This document shows positions 26,693 through 35,312 of a stretch of DNA of 46,273 nt, piece by piece. A program made the translations under genes and the position numbers. Position 1 is the stretch's first letter; every line of letters starts with the position of its first letter. Under the pieces are notes generated by a model. The model worked only from the letters and a program-made list of their open reading frames with translations. It was not told the origin of the DNA and ran no database searches. The stretch is from Nostoc sp. T09 (GTDB taxonomy: Bacteria; Cyanobacteriota; Cyanobacteriia; Cyanobacteriales; Nostocaceae): NCBI RefSeq assembly GCF_002154695.1, contig NZ_MTAV01000201.1:1-46273 (forward strand), written 5' to 3'.

Positions 26693-27937
26693 GTGACGAT
26701 CGCAACCTTAGATACTAATTTTGAAAGCCAGCCTGTTGACAATCAAATTCCGATAGAAGAAATTTTGGCTAATGTGGCTGTACTCAAAGCAGTCTTTCAA
26801 TCTGCTAAGGGGCCAAAGGTCGCTCAATTGCAGCACAAGGTAAGTCAAATCGAAGCTTTTATCCAAGCTTTGGCTAAGGATTCGCCCAGTGGCAATGATG
26901 ACAATGTGCAAAGGGCTTTTCAGTTCCAGCGAGAACAACTGGCGGCAATTGCTCGGCAAATGCAGCAAGCAAAAGGCCAAACCGCACTTTTGCAGGCTAC
27001 AGTCACCGCCCTGCGAGATGTTCTCAACGCCGATCGCGTCCTGATTTATCGTTTTGAGGAAGATAATCGCAGCCGGGCGATCGCTGAAGCTATACAAGCG
27101 GGTGGGACATCCTTGCTCAACCAATCTCTACCGATAAATTTGTTAGTTAGTACCGATGTTGGTAACGGAACTGAAGTATTAGAATTAACTCCGCGCCAAC
27201 AGCAATTTTGGCAACGCTTTCAGGTACAAGCTAGCCTGTGCTTGCCCTTGATTGTCAAACAACGGCCTTGGGGTTTGTTAGTTATTCATCATTGCCTTGC
27301 ACCTCGACAATGGCAGGAAGCAGAGCGCAGTTTGCTGCAACAAGTAGGAATGATGTTGACAATTAACTTGCACTCGGCTGAAATAGTAGCTCCACCTGCT
27401 CAACAGCTTTCATCGCCTCCCCAAAAGGCTGAATCTTTCGATCGCTCACAGTTACTAGTGCCATTGCAGCAGGTGAGCCAGTCCGTACAAGAAGGAGCAA
27501 GAATTGCCGAGCAAGAGCGCGAGTATTTAATGTCTATTCAAGATACTGTTGCCTTTACAAATAAACAGCTGCAATACCTTTGTGAATTTTGCCAGCAAGC
27601 TTCTGGCTTTGTTGGCCTTGTGGAAGGCTTGAGTACCAAAATTCAGATTTTGTCTTTGAATACAGCCATCGAAGCAACAAAAGCTGAGCAAGAGCTAAGT
27701 TTGCTAGCTGCTGCCGAACAGGTGGAAATTCTCGCCCGTCAAGCCCGTGAAAGCACCTTAAATATAGAAGAATGGTTTCAAGAACTCCAGGTAGCAACAG
27801 GAGATGTAGCTTCTGCTATCGAACCGTGCGATCGCCAAATCAGTGCGGGGTTGGAGTCAATCGCGCAAATACAGGAGCAATTCAGAGCGATCGCCGAGAT
27901 TGTTGCTTATACCCTCAAATCAATGTCGAAGCCATAA
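26693..27937 (+). CDS. ptxG: Reduced MCP-like protein with one GAF domain
   Basis: A 414-residue cytosolic protein: a helical start, a GAF domain at about 100-235 (TALRDVLNADRVLIYRFEED...FQVQASLCLPLIVKQRPWGLLVIHHCLAPRQWQ) and a short, degenerate MCP signalling hairpin near 320-390 (LSLNTAIEATKAEQELSLLAAAEQVEILARQARESTLNIEEWFQELQ). HAMP and membrane segments are missing, and the GAF lacks the bilin Cys (it resembles GAF1 of PtxD). The start is GTG 26693 with AAGGAG six bases ahead. It may serve as a non-photosensory partner of PtxD or as part of the array scaffold. Confidence 0.88.
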   Translation: MTIATLDTNFESQPVDNQIPIEEILANVAVLKAVFQSAKGPKVAQLQHKVSQIEAFIQALAKDSPSGNDDNVQRAFQFQREQLAAIARQMQQAKGQTALLQATVTALRDVLNADRVLIYRFEEDNRSRAIAEAIQAGGTSLLNQSLPINLLVSTDVGNGTEVLELTPRQQQFWQRFQVQASLCLPLIVKQRPWGLLVIHHCLAPRQWQEAERSLLQQVGMMLTINLHSAEIVAPPAQQLSSPPQKAESFDRSQLLVPLQQVSQSVQEGARIAEQEREYLMSIQDTVAFTNKQLQYLCEFCQQASGFVGLVEGLSTKIQILSLNTAIEATKAEQELSLLAAAEQVEILARQARESTLNIEEWFQELQVATGDVASAIEPCDRQISAGLESIAQIQEQFRAIAEIVAYTLKSMSKP

Positions 27938-28058
27938 AACCTCTTGCAAAAGTGCTTTTTGCAAGAGATGGGAAAAGGGTAAAGGTTAAGGGGGAAGGGC
28001 AAAATACAGAACCTTTCCCTTTCCCCCTTCCCCTTTTCCCGACTTCTGCAAGAAGTCT
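27937..28058. mobile_element. MITE-like element, family A copy 2
   Basis: A 122-bp element starting at the last base of ptxG with AAACCTCTTGCA (27937-27948) and ending TGCAAGAAGTCT (28047-28058), the same ends as the element at 9724-9872. Its interior is different: an inverted pair of GGGAAAAGGGTAAAGG-type and CCCCTTCCCCTTTTCCC-type tracts. So the ends are shared while the cores are exchanged. Confidence 0.7.
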
Positions 28059-28086
28059 ATAGAATTGTCACAAACCAGGAGTTTCG

Positions 28087-30324
28087 ATGAGTACCGATTT
28101 TGTCCCCCAACCGCAGAACGACGATTGCTTTCTAGAAGAAGCGATCGATTTGTTACTGTTCTTGGAGCAGGAGTTGCCTAACTATACAAAAGACAGTAAC
28201 CCCGGTACAGCTTTGGCTCTCATGGAAGCTGCTGGCTCTCTGCATTCTATTGCTATAGCAGCCGAGCTAGATACCATTGCCATAGTTGCGGCTGCACTAG
28301 AAGAGATTTTTCAGCTTTTGTATCAGTATCGGGCAACTATCGACGCTCCAATCGCCTCCCTTTTGTCGGAAGGATTAGATTGCTTACAAATGCTGCTGAT
28401 GGCATTTTTAACAGCCTCGAAAATTGACGAAGTAGAAATTCTGGAGCGCATGTCTGCTATTGTTGCTCGCCTGCAAGCAGAGTTTGGCGATTCCCAGGAA
28501 ACAAACCTTGAGACATCGGTAGAGCAACCGCAGGAACATCAATCAGTTATTCAGTTTGGCGATTCCTTGACTGAGGTAGAATCTTCTGCATCTCTACCAG
28601 AACAAGTTATGGTTAAAGACAAGGAAAGTCTTGACAGGAAACTAATAGATGAAACTAGCCCCCAGTCTGGCAGCCTTTGTTACGTAGATACCGAGCAGCT
28701 TCCCGTCAAGGTAGGGGAACTAGCAAACTTGGAGGATTATGGGGAAGAAGATTTCCAAGCTTGGTTGGGGGATTTTTATCTGCCTGCTGAAAAATCTGAA
28801 GCATCCCTAGTTAAATCTTTGAGCGATCGCGATCCACTCTCTTTGCAAGAATTCATTCCCACCGTTGTTGCAACCAGTATTCCAGCCGCCACACCGATCA
28901 ATATTCAGCATCTCGAACAACTAAACGCGCTGATTGCAACATTACTAATTAACTATAATCAGCAAGCTTATCAGGAAGAACAACAGCAACATACCATCGG
29001 GCAGTTGCTTCGACAAGTTAAACGATTACAACGCCTGTTGGACAATCTACAGGAATGGTCAGGACGTTTAGCAGCAATTTCAGATACCCTTTCCCCTCTA
29101 GCTGCTTCTCGCTCTCAGCAATTGTACAGTACTCTGCAATCTGTTTTAGCTGAAGCGTCTGTTGTGGCATCAACTGTTCATTCTCTGAATAACGATCGCC
29201 ACCAACTCAAACAAGAACTCATACAGCAGGAAAAGTTACTTAACCGTTCTGCCGATTTAGTCAAAAAAGTTACAACTATTCCTTTAAAAGTAGCCTTAGA
29301 ACCGTTGCATCGGCTTTGGTCACAGTTACAAGCTCTACAAGATAAGTCTGCTAGACTACATTTACAAATTAGCGATATCCAAGTCGATCGCGCGTTTAGC
29401 GATCGCCTCCGTGTCCTTCTGTTGCATATAAGTTGCTATCTGCTAGAGCAAAGTATAGAGTCTTGCCAAACACGCCAACAGTTAGGTAAAAATAGCAACG
29501 GTATTATCGAAATTCAAGTTTACCAGCAGGGAAATCAACTAATTATTGATGGCTGTGATGATGGTGCAGGGCTTAACTTATCTCAAATCTATCAACAGGC
29601 TTTAGCCCAAGGACTCGCCCTGACAAAACCAGGGGATATCTTACAAGTGAGCGAGCTGATACTTGAACCAGAGGTTTCATCTGTTTTGTGCGATCGTGCT
29701 GCCTTAGAGTTAGGAGCAGAATTAACTGAAGTTTGCAAGCAATTAACAGATGTTCAGGGAAGAATAGTATTGAAGTCTAAAACTGGACACGGTACAGCCT
29801 TCTCGCTGCAAATTCCCCTGGAGCAAAAAATTGCTCAACTGATCGTCTGTCAAGCTAACTCTAGACTCTATACATTTGTTGCCGATTCCGTAGAGCAGAT
29901 TTGTTTATCCCAGTCCGAACAAATTCTCCAAACTCAAGCGGGACGCATGTTATTTTTGCAGTCTTCTGGCACCAGTGGCTTGCTTCGTGGCGATCGCCAG
30001 CATCCAACAACAGAAATGCTCGTTCCTATCCACTTATTGACTGATGTGCTGATTTGTCCTAATCACCTTCCCACCCCAGTTACCACTTACAGTACAGATA
30101 CACTAAATGCTTTCAAGCAGGATAAGCCGTTATTAGTATTTCGTTACTTAGACAAACTATGTGCTTTAGAAGTAGATTGCATCATCGGCAAGCAATCCTC
30201 TGCGATCCATCCTCTAGGGGAAGCAATTCCAGTCGCTCCTTATATCCTAGGAACTAGCGTTCTTGCCAATAGGCAACTTAGCCTTGTTTTGGATGGTCGC
30301 CTTTTCACAAAATCTCTAACTTAA
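28087..30324 (+). CDS. ptxH: CheA-like protein, predicted pseudokinase
   Basis: A 745-residue CheA relative with key residues lost. The Hpt site AHTLKGSA of PtxE reads AAGSLHSIA here, placing G50 where PtxE has H50. The N box HMIRNAFDHGIE is replaced by HISCYLLEQSIESC (near 450), without the Mg-binding Asn. G1 keeps CDDGAGL, but G2 GRGIGLD is replaced by DRAALELG. A CheW-like C-terminus remains (QLIVCQANSRLYTFVADSVEQICLSQ...SSAIHPLGEAIPVAPYILGTSVL), and there is no receiver domain. It should be unable to autophosphorylate and may act as a structural or regulatory partner in a mixed CheA array. CAGGAG precedes ATG 28087. It is the last gene of the ptx operon. Confidence 0.88.
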   Translation: MSTDFVPQPQNDDCFLEEAIDLLLFLEQELPNYTKDSNPGTALALMEAAGSLHSIAIAAELDTIAIVAAALEEIFQLLYQYRATIDAPIASLLSEGLDCLQMLLMAFLTASKIDEVEILERMSAIVARLQAEFGDSQETNLETSVEQPQEHQSVIQFGDSLTEVESSASLPEQVMVKDKESLDRKLIDETSPQSGSLCYVDTEQLPVKVGELANLEDYGEEDFQAWLGDFYLPAEKSEASLVKSLSDRDPLSLQEFIPTVVATSIPAATPINIQHLEQLNALIATLLINYNQQAYQEEQQQHTIGQLLRQVKRLQRLLDNLQEWSGRLAAISDTLSPLAASRSQQLYSTLQSVLAEASVVASTVHSLNNDRHQLKQELIQQEKLLNRSADLVKKVTTIPLKVALEPLHRLWSQLQALQDKSARLHLQISDIQVDRAFSDRLRVLLLHISCYLLEQSIESCQTRQQLGKNSNGIIEIQVYQQGNQLIIDGCDDGAGLNLSQIYQQALAQGLALTKPGDILQVSELILEPEVSSVLCDRAALELGAELTEVCKQLTDVQGRIVLKSKTGHGTAFSLQIPLEQKIAQLIVCQANSRLYTFVADSVEQICLSQSEQILQTQAGRMLFLQSSGTSGLLRGDRQHPTTEMLVPIHLLTDVLICPNHLPTPVTTYSTDTLNAFKQDKPLLVFRYLDKLCALEVDCIIGKQSSAIHPLGEAIPVAPYILGTSVLANRQLSLVLDGRLFTKSLT

Positions 30325-30387
30325 ACTGTATTGATCTTTAACCTCCATGAAAGGACTTGCAAACAATAAAATCAGCAGTTACAAGAA

Positions 30388-30402
30388 TGATAATAATTAT
30401 TA
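30388..30402. promoter_or_regulatory. Fur-box-like palindrome
   Basis: TGATAATAATTATTA agrees in 14 of 15 positions with the TGATAATnATTATCA form of the Fur consensus. It lies 4 bp before the groEL remnant, in AT-rich DNA, with no intact gene directly downstream. It may be fortuitous or the remains of a promoter. Confidence 0.3.
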
Positions 30403-30405
30403 TTC

Positions 30406-30765
30406 ATAGAACTAGAAGATCACGTTGAAAACACAGGTGTATCTCTAATTCGTCAAGCCGCTTCTAAAACTAACGATGCTGCTGGAGACGGGACTACAAC
30501 TGCAACTGTTTTGGCTCACGCCATTGTCAAAGAAGGATTACGGAATGTAGCTGCTGGTGCGAATGCCATCGAAATCAAGCGTGGTATCGACAAAGCCACA
30601 GGTTTTCTCGTGGACAAAATCAAAGAACACGCGCGTCCTGTGGAAGACTCCAAAGCGATCGCCCAAGTTGCTGCCATCTCTGCTGCTCCTGTTGCACCCG
30701 GTGGCGGCGGCTTAGGTGGATATTTGTCAAAATTCCGTTCTACCATTTTTTTGACACCAAGTTAA
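30406..30765 (+). pseudogene. groEL: groEL remnant with 5' truncation and internal deletion
   Basis: The reading frame gives [92 protein letters not shown], a clear chaperonin stretch equivalent to about residues 60-150 of GroEL. It then jumps to [13 protein letters not shown], which resembles a chaperonin C-terminal tail. An in-frame TAA (30394) precedes it and no start codon exists. About 60 N-terminal residues and some 390 central ones are missing, so this is a dead fragment. The downstream bases (30725-30765) are unrelated. Confidence 0.85.
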
Positions 30766-30784
30766 TTTTACGGACAGGTCTAAT

Positions 30785-31187
30785 GTGCGATGGGTTGAAC
30801 GGTACAGCCTGCGAGCGCGCAATTCTGCCAATGCCTTACCTGCTTCAAAAAACGCTTGTTCTACCTTGCGTTCGAGATGCAAGCGATGTCTACGACAAGC
30901 CGCTTTGCGTCTACGCTCTGTTCTTCTGGGGTTAATTCTGGAACTTCACCAGCAGGTGCTAACTGTGGGATATATTCTAAACGCGGTTTCCGCGATCGTT
31001 TTTCCTAGGCAACGATGAGAGTAGCTACATCTGCGGCTGATGATATAGCATTATCGTCTGGAATGGCATAGTTGAGGAAAGGAATGTCGTTAGAGCGAGA
31101 GAAGGTGGCGAGAAATGAACCTATTTGTTCGGTGTCGTGTTGATAGCTGGCTGTAATCCGCAAGTATGACTGAATGCGCGATTCCAT
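30785..31187 (-). pseudogene. Broken GNAT-like gene fused to a second remnant
   Basis: Reading from ATG 31187, MESRIQSYLRITASYQHDTE...AISSAADVATLIVA looks like the start of a cyanobacterial GNAT-type protein, then hits TAG (31003-31005). The same frame continues EKRSRKPRLEYIPQLAPA, which fits the same gene family, and changes to GEVPELTPEEQ, typical of another protein. A REP-like palindrome (30881-30917) then shifts the frame, after which LERKVEQAFFEAGKALAELRARRLYRSTHRT is readable. I take this as a chimera of two decayed genes. The family names are from memory and moderately sure only. Confidence 0.65.
30881..30917. repeat. REP-like palindrome inside the chimeric pseudogene
   Basis: The 37 bp contain AAGCGATGTCTACGAC and GCGTCTACGCT around a GCCGC centre, the usual Nostoc palindrome type. 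On the minus strand it separates LTPEEQ from LERKVEQAFFEAGKALAELR and shifts the frame. Confidence 0.7.
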
Positions 31188-31190
31188 AAC

Positions 31191-31757
31191 TCAGAAATAC
31201 CTTCTTACTTGATTGCAATACTCCAAATATTCCTTGCCGTAATGCTTCTTCAAATAGTCTTCCTCACGTAATACTTGACGATGCAACAGCCATGTAGCTG
31301 CACCGATATAGAGCAGAAGTATGAAGTTTGAGAATATCAGGAATTGACCAAGCAAGATAAACGCAAATGCCACATAAATCGGATTGCGGCTAAAAGCGAA
31401 AATGCCTGTCGTTATCAGTTTGTCAGGATGGTTTATATCGATGCCAACACGAAAACTCTGCCCAAAAGAAACAAGACTCCACAACAACAGCAATAACCCT
31501 ACCAGGCAAAAAAACGCTCCGACCCAGGAAACTACCTCAAAATGAAAAAATTCTTGTGTGCTTACAGTAGGAAAATTGAAGGCAGCAGCAAATACGATAT
31601 AGAAATAGAAAAGGACAAATGGCGGAATCAAGAAATCTGTCCGATCTATTTTGCCGAAATTCATTGCTTCTATCCCTTTTGTTTTCATCAGCAAAGTTCG
31701 GGTCAATACCATTGCGAGCATTAGTACAATTGTCAGTACTGCGAAATACCTTGGCAT
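31191..31757 (-). CDS. Isoprenylcysteine carboxyl methyltransferase-like membrane protein
   Basis: A 188-residue integral membrane protein with about five hydrophobic segments and the ICMT/PEMT-type C-terminus: DKLITTGIFAFSRNPIYVAFAFILLGQ and HRQVLREEDYLKKHYGKEYLEYCNQVRRYF, the motif that binds S-adenosylmethionine in this superfamily. Bacterial members methylate phospholipid or isoprenoid-type substrates; the true substrate is unknown. The frame is open from GTG 31769, but ATG 31757 is preferred because GGAG lies six bases ahead. A broken relative lies at 39888-40430. Confidence 0.85.
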   Translation of the reverse strand: MPRYFAVLTIVLMLAMVLTRTLLMKTKGIEAMNFGKIDRTDFLIPPFVLFYFYIVFAAAFNFPTVSTQEFFHFEVVSWVGAFFCLVGLLLLLWSLVSFGQSFRVGIDINHPDKLITTGIFAFSRNPIYVAFAFILLGQFLIFSNFILLLYIGAATWLLHRQVLREEDYLKKHYGKEYLEYCNQVRRYF

Positions 31758-31806
31758 AGAATTCTCCACTCATAATCAGGTTTTTGGTTGCTACATTGAG
31801 TCATAT

Positions 31807-33039
31807 CTACTCACCTAATAGAAGCGACTGATGAAGCAGGAACTCGCGAATTGCAGCGTCTTCGGTTAAGGCGATCGCTCGTAAATAAGCTTGCTGAGCT
31901 TCCGAATGATAGCCTGAGTGCTTGAGTAAGTGAGCTTTCAGCGCCCAATAAGGTTGGTAGTTTTTCACAGCTTCGATTGACAGTGCATTGAGCTTTACTA
32001 AACCCTGGTTTAGTCCTTTGGCTTCGGCGATCGCAGCCGCCTGACTCACTAATGCACCGATCGTCGGTGAAAGCTGAACTAATCCCTCGTACAGCAATGC
32101 CAATACCTGCCAATTCACCTGCCCAGTGATGGCACGCTGAGCATGAACCGATTGAATGGCAGCTTCAAGCTGAAATCGTCCCAATTGATTGAATGTCGCT
32201 GCCTGCGTTAGTTCTTGTTCTGCTTCGTCGATCGTCGGCTGTAACCAAAGCCTTGTATCCTGCTGCAATAGGGGAATGTAGTCACCGTTAGCGGCGCGTC
32301 GAGCATTGTGTCGAGATTCGCAGTAGAGCAGCAGAGCTAGCAAACCGCGTGCTTCTGGTTCTTGAGGCATGAACTCAACGCATAAACGAGCTAGCCAGAT
32401 TGCTTCTTCTGTTAATCCTGGATGCCGAGAATCACTGCCATCGACAGTTTCCCAAGCAGTGGTGTAAGCGGCATAGATTGATTCGAGGACGGCGGCTAAT
32501 CGAATTGGTAAGTCTTTTGCGTCTGGTAGCTCGAAGGCGATGCCAGCATCTCGGATTTTTGCCTTTGCCCGCACTAAGCGCTGGCTCATCGTGGTGGGCG
32601 CAACTAAAAATATGGAAGCAATCTCAGCCGCATTCAAACCGAGTACTGTTTGCAACATTAGTGGCGTATGAATAGCGGGATTAATCGCGGGATGGGCACA
32701 AACAAACAGCAGTTTTAAGCGTTCGTCTGGAAAGTTCACCGCATCGAAAATGGGTTCAGTTTGGGATTCTAGTTCATTCCATTTGAAAGCATTGAGGACT
32801 TGATCCTGAACTTTCGTGCGTCGCACAACATCAATGAGCCGATGTCGTGCAGTCACAAGTAGCCATGCTTCAGGATTTTTGGGAACTCCGCTTTCCGACC
32901 AAGTTTTCAAGGCGACCAGGAAGGCATCGCCGAGGGCATCTTCGGCAGCCATCACATCCCTGGTTTGGGCTGTCAAATAAGCAACCAACCGTCCATAAGC
33001 GCTCCGGGCTGCCAATTCTGCTGCTCGACGTGCATCCAT
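31807..33039 (-). CDS. ECF42-type sigma factor with long C-terminal extension
   Basis: A 410-residue sigma-70 family protein: region 2 (YGRLVAYLTAQTRDVMAAEDALGDAFLVALKTW...NPEAWLLVTARHRLIDVVRR), region 4 (TPLMLQTVLGLNAAEIASIFLVAPTTMSQRLVRAKAKIRDAG), then a TPR-like helical extension of over 200 residues (EARGLLALLLYCESRHNARR...GDYIPLLQQDTRLW) as in the ECF42 group. These sigma factors have no classical anti-sigma and are paired with DGPF/YCII proteins; exactly such a gene lies 25 bp upstream on the same strand. Target genes are unknown. Confidence 0.92.
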   Translation of the reverse strand: MDARRAAELAARSAYGRLVAYLTAQTRDVMAAEDALGDAFLVALKTWSESGVPKNPEAWLLVTARHRLIDVVRRTKVQDQVLNAFKWNELESQTEPIFDAVNFPDERLKLLFVCAHPAINPAIHTPLMLQTVLGLNAAEIASIFLVAPTTMSQRLVRAKAKIRDAGIAFELPDAKDLPIRLAAVLESIYAAYTTAWETVDGSDSRHPGLTEEAIWLARLCVEFMPQEPEARGLLALLLYCESRHNARRAANGDYIPLLQQDTRLWLQPTIDEAEQELTQAATFNQLGRFQLEAAIQSVHAQRAITGQVNWQVLALLYEGLVQLSPTIGALVSQAAAIAEAKGLNQGLVKLNALSIEAVKNYQPYWALKAHLLKHSGYHSEAQQAYLRAIALTEDAAIREFLLHQSLLLGE

Positions 33040-33064
33040 CTTTCGCGCTTGCTTCCTCTAACAA

Positions 33065-33424
33065 TTAGGTTTGGTGAACAATAGAACGAACTTCAACCCC
33101 AATAATCGGACGAACTTCGACACCTGCTAAACTCGCGGCAGGATTCCGGGCTGCCCATTCCAGAGCAGTATCCAAATCGGGCACGTCGATGATATAAATA
33201 CCACCCAATTGCTCTTTGGTATCAGCAAAAGGACCATCTTGCACGCTCCGCTGTCCGTCTTGGACGCGAACGGTTGTAGCAGTCCGGGTGGGCTGAAGTC
33301 CTGTGGCAGCAACCATTACTCCAGCTTCAGACAGGGCTTGGGCATAGGCAGCGAATGCCGGAGGATGGATTTTGCCAGTTGCGTAATCGTGCTCGTTGGC
33401 GTAGTTGAGAATGGCGTATTTCAT
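33065..33424 (-). CDS. YCII-domain (DGPF) protein, partner of the ECF sigma factor
   Basis: A 119-residue small alpha/beta protein with the YCII/PhnB-like DGPF pattern: MKYAILNYANEHDYATGKIH, QDGPFADTKEQLGGIYIIDVPDLDTALEWAARNPA. The end shows a short duplication (GVEVRPII GVEVRSIV). ECF42 sigma genes are normally co-transcribed with one or more such proteins, which may carry or sense the inducing signal. The open frame extends to 33481, but ATG 33424 gives the conserved N-terminus. Confidence 0.88.
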   Translation of the reverse strand: MKYAILNYANEHDYATGKIHPPAFAAYAQALSEAGVMVAATGLQPTRTATTVRVQDGQRSVQDGPFADTKEQLGGIYIIDVPDLDTALEWAARNPAASLAGVEVRPIIGVEVRSIVHQT

Positions 33425-33823
33425 AATCTTTACCTGTTTTGGGTTGAAGTAGATGATGCCTTCTATAACAATGACGAACAAGACACCGACATTTCGACAG
33501 GATCTAAAATTTTTTGAGAGTGATTTTGAAATAGGTTGATAGTAGGCTGGTGATTTTAGCTAAACAGCGATCGCTCATTCGTCCATTGCTGAAAACTTGA
33601 GCCGTATAACGACTAAGATCAGCGGTGGTGAGTAAACTTCTCGACCGTCCGCAAATCGACTTGTTTGATCGCGATCGTCACAATCGACTGACTAGAAACG
33701 AACATGGCCTACCTGCACAATCATCCGTTTTAGAGGACGCAAGATTGGATGCCAAGTTTAAGCATCACTAGTTAACTGCAAATATACACTTTTGATTAGT
33801 GCAGTACTCAACTTCAAAGCACA
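33425..33823. other. Intergenic stretch without a recognised gene
   Basis: About 400 bp. The upstream region of the DGPF-sigma pair should lie next to 33424. A few short frames (for example plus strand around 33640-33730, DLFDRDRHNRLTRNEHGLP) look gene-like but are too short and unrecognised. No hairpin or repeat stands out. Confidence 0.5.
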
Positions 33824-35152
33824 TTAATTATCAGTTTCAGACAGCTTCAGATTTTCCACAATCGTTTTTAAGTGAGGTTCAAACTGCTCCAGGCTGCCAA
33901 GGTCTTTGAATATATGACTTTTTGCCGCTGGATCATAGCTTGTAGTAATAATGTACAAATTCCCATTAAATGCCATATAACTCACATACTTTTCGCGCAC
34001 CTGCCCTGAACGATCTATGCTCTTAAAGCCATACTTTAATCCTGGCAAAGCTCCAATCTTGACTGCTTGTGGTTGTTCCACCTGAACTTTATAGGCTTTG
34101 CCATAAGTCGAAGTACGAGCTTTTGTAATCGCTTGGTAGTAATCTGCAATTACAGCTTTTAATGCAGTCATTACCTTAGCTTTATCATTAGGATTGCTAT
34201 AGGTGATTAGTCCTGGGACTAGCCCAAGTTTTTCAAATTGTGTTTGCAAAATCGGATAGTCTGTATACATCCTGCGTTGAAGTTCGACGCTTCCCAGATC
34301 GAGTTTGTTGCGATAAACGCACAGGAAGGGTTTTTGATAATGGCAAGGGCTGACACTCCATCCCGCAGGAGAAGAGGTTTTACCTAGAACCGATAGCCAC
34401 GGGTTGCCTAATTCTTTTTGAGTATCATACAGAGGAGTACCGTCGGTCGCTATCACCACATAGCGATACTGATGGAAGGCAGTTTCTAAATATGGCTTGA
34501 GTTGGGTAACATCATTAGCATTACGAACTGTGACTTCAAAGTAGCCGCTCTCCGGCACCCAACCAATCCACCAACCTTGGTTGTATTTGTCATAGCCAAC
34601 TTTTCCCCAAAATTTGAAGCGTGCTTTGCGCTCATCTTCGGGATGTATACTCTGGTTAACTTTGCGCCAAATCGGTTGTCCCGAATTACGTAAAGCATCG
34701 CGTAACATGGGCAACGGCATCTCAACCGGAGGGCGATTGAGATACCAACCATAGCGATCTCGCTCAGTCTTCAGATGAGTACGAGTACAGCCATCATACT
34801 GAGCCGAAACCAGTCGCTCATCAGCAGTGTAAACTTCGTAGGTTGAACCGTCTAATTGTAAAGTATTGAGAACTTGTTGTTTCTCGATTCCCGTTAAACG
34901 ATCAAATTCCACAGTCAATGTGATGCGGCGATTTGCGATCGCATCCAACATCTTCTTTCCAAAAAACTGATTGGGATCGTTTTTGAGTTGGTTTGCACGT
35001 TGTTGTACCTCAGGATTCACTTGTTCTGGCGGACGAGCAAAACCTGGACAGTTTGCCTGGGCTGGATGTGCCCCCATCCATACATAAGCGGTGAGTAATA
35101 TAACTGGAAACAAAGAGTGCAGTAAGTGCGATCGCACTTTGAGTTTCAACAT
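33824..35152 (-). CDS. Exported protein of unknown function
   Basis: A 442-residue protein with a signal peptide (basic start, LLHSLFPVILLTAYVWMG, cleavage probably after AHPAQA). The mature part begins NCPGFARPPEQVNPEVQQRA. It has no family I recognise. The final 80 residues (GLKYGFKSIDRSGQVREKYVSYMAFNGNLYIITTSYDPAAKS...LGSLEQFEPHLKTIVENLKL) resemble the compact domain of PsbP/MOG1-like and related cyanobacterial exported proteins. Several aromatic-rich stretches (NQGWWIGWVPESGYF) and three Cys near the middle suggest a folded periplasmic protein. Confidence 0.8.
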   Translation of the reverse strand: MLKLKVRSHLLHSLFPVILLTAYVWMGAHPAQANCPGFARPPEQVNPEVQQRANQLKNDPNQFFGKKMLDAIANRRITLTVEFDRLTGIEKQQVLNTLQLDGSTYEVYTADERLVSAQYDGCTRTHLKTERDRYGWYLNRPPVEMPLPMLRDALRNSGQPIWRKVNQSIHPEDERKARFKFWGKVGYDKYNQGWWIGWVPESGYFEVTVRNANDVTQLKPYLETAFHQYRYVVIATDGTPLYDTQKELGNPWLSVLGKTSSPAGWSVSPCHYQKPFLCVYRNKLDLGSVELQRRMYTDYPILQTQFEKLGLVPGLITYSNPNDKAKVMTALKAVIADYYQAITKARTSTYGKAYKVQVEQPQAVKIGALPGLKYGFKSIDRSGQVREKYVSYMAFNGNLYIITTSYDPAAKSHIFKDLGSLEQFEPHLKTIVENLKLSETDN

Positions 35153-35312
35153 AATTCTTTAGTCAACAATTCCATCAATAGATGCCACTGTATATACCTT
35201 CATTAGAATTCAATCGATTTACGCTGTTATTGCAATCTTCATCTGCCCCACCGATGGAATTTATATTTTAAAGTAGAAAATAGTTTGATCAACAATTGTT
35301 GTTAACAAACCA

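Noticed and set aside
30754-30777. TGTCCGTAAAATTAACTTGG (minus strand) then TGTC at the groEL-GNAT junction, resembling a Tn7-like tip
   Set aside because: A single copy with no second site; it faces the same way as the end at 40681, so they cannot bound one element.
31758-31773. Start of the methyltransferase at GTG 31769 or in the overlapping ATG 31773 frame
   Set aside because: ATG 31757 has GGAG at proper distance; the 31773 frame is a shadow.
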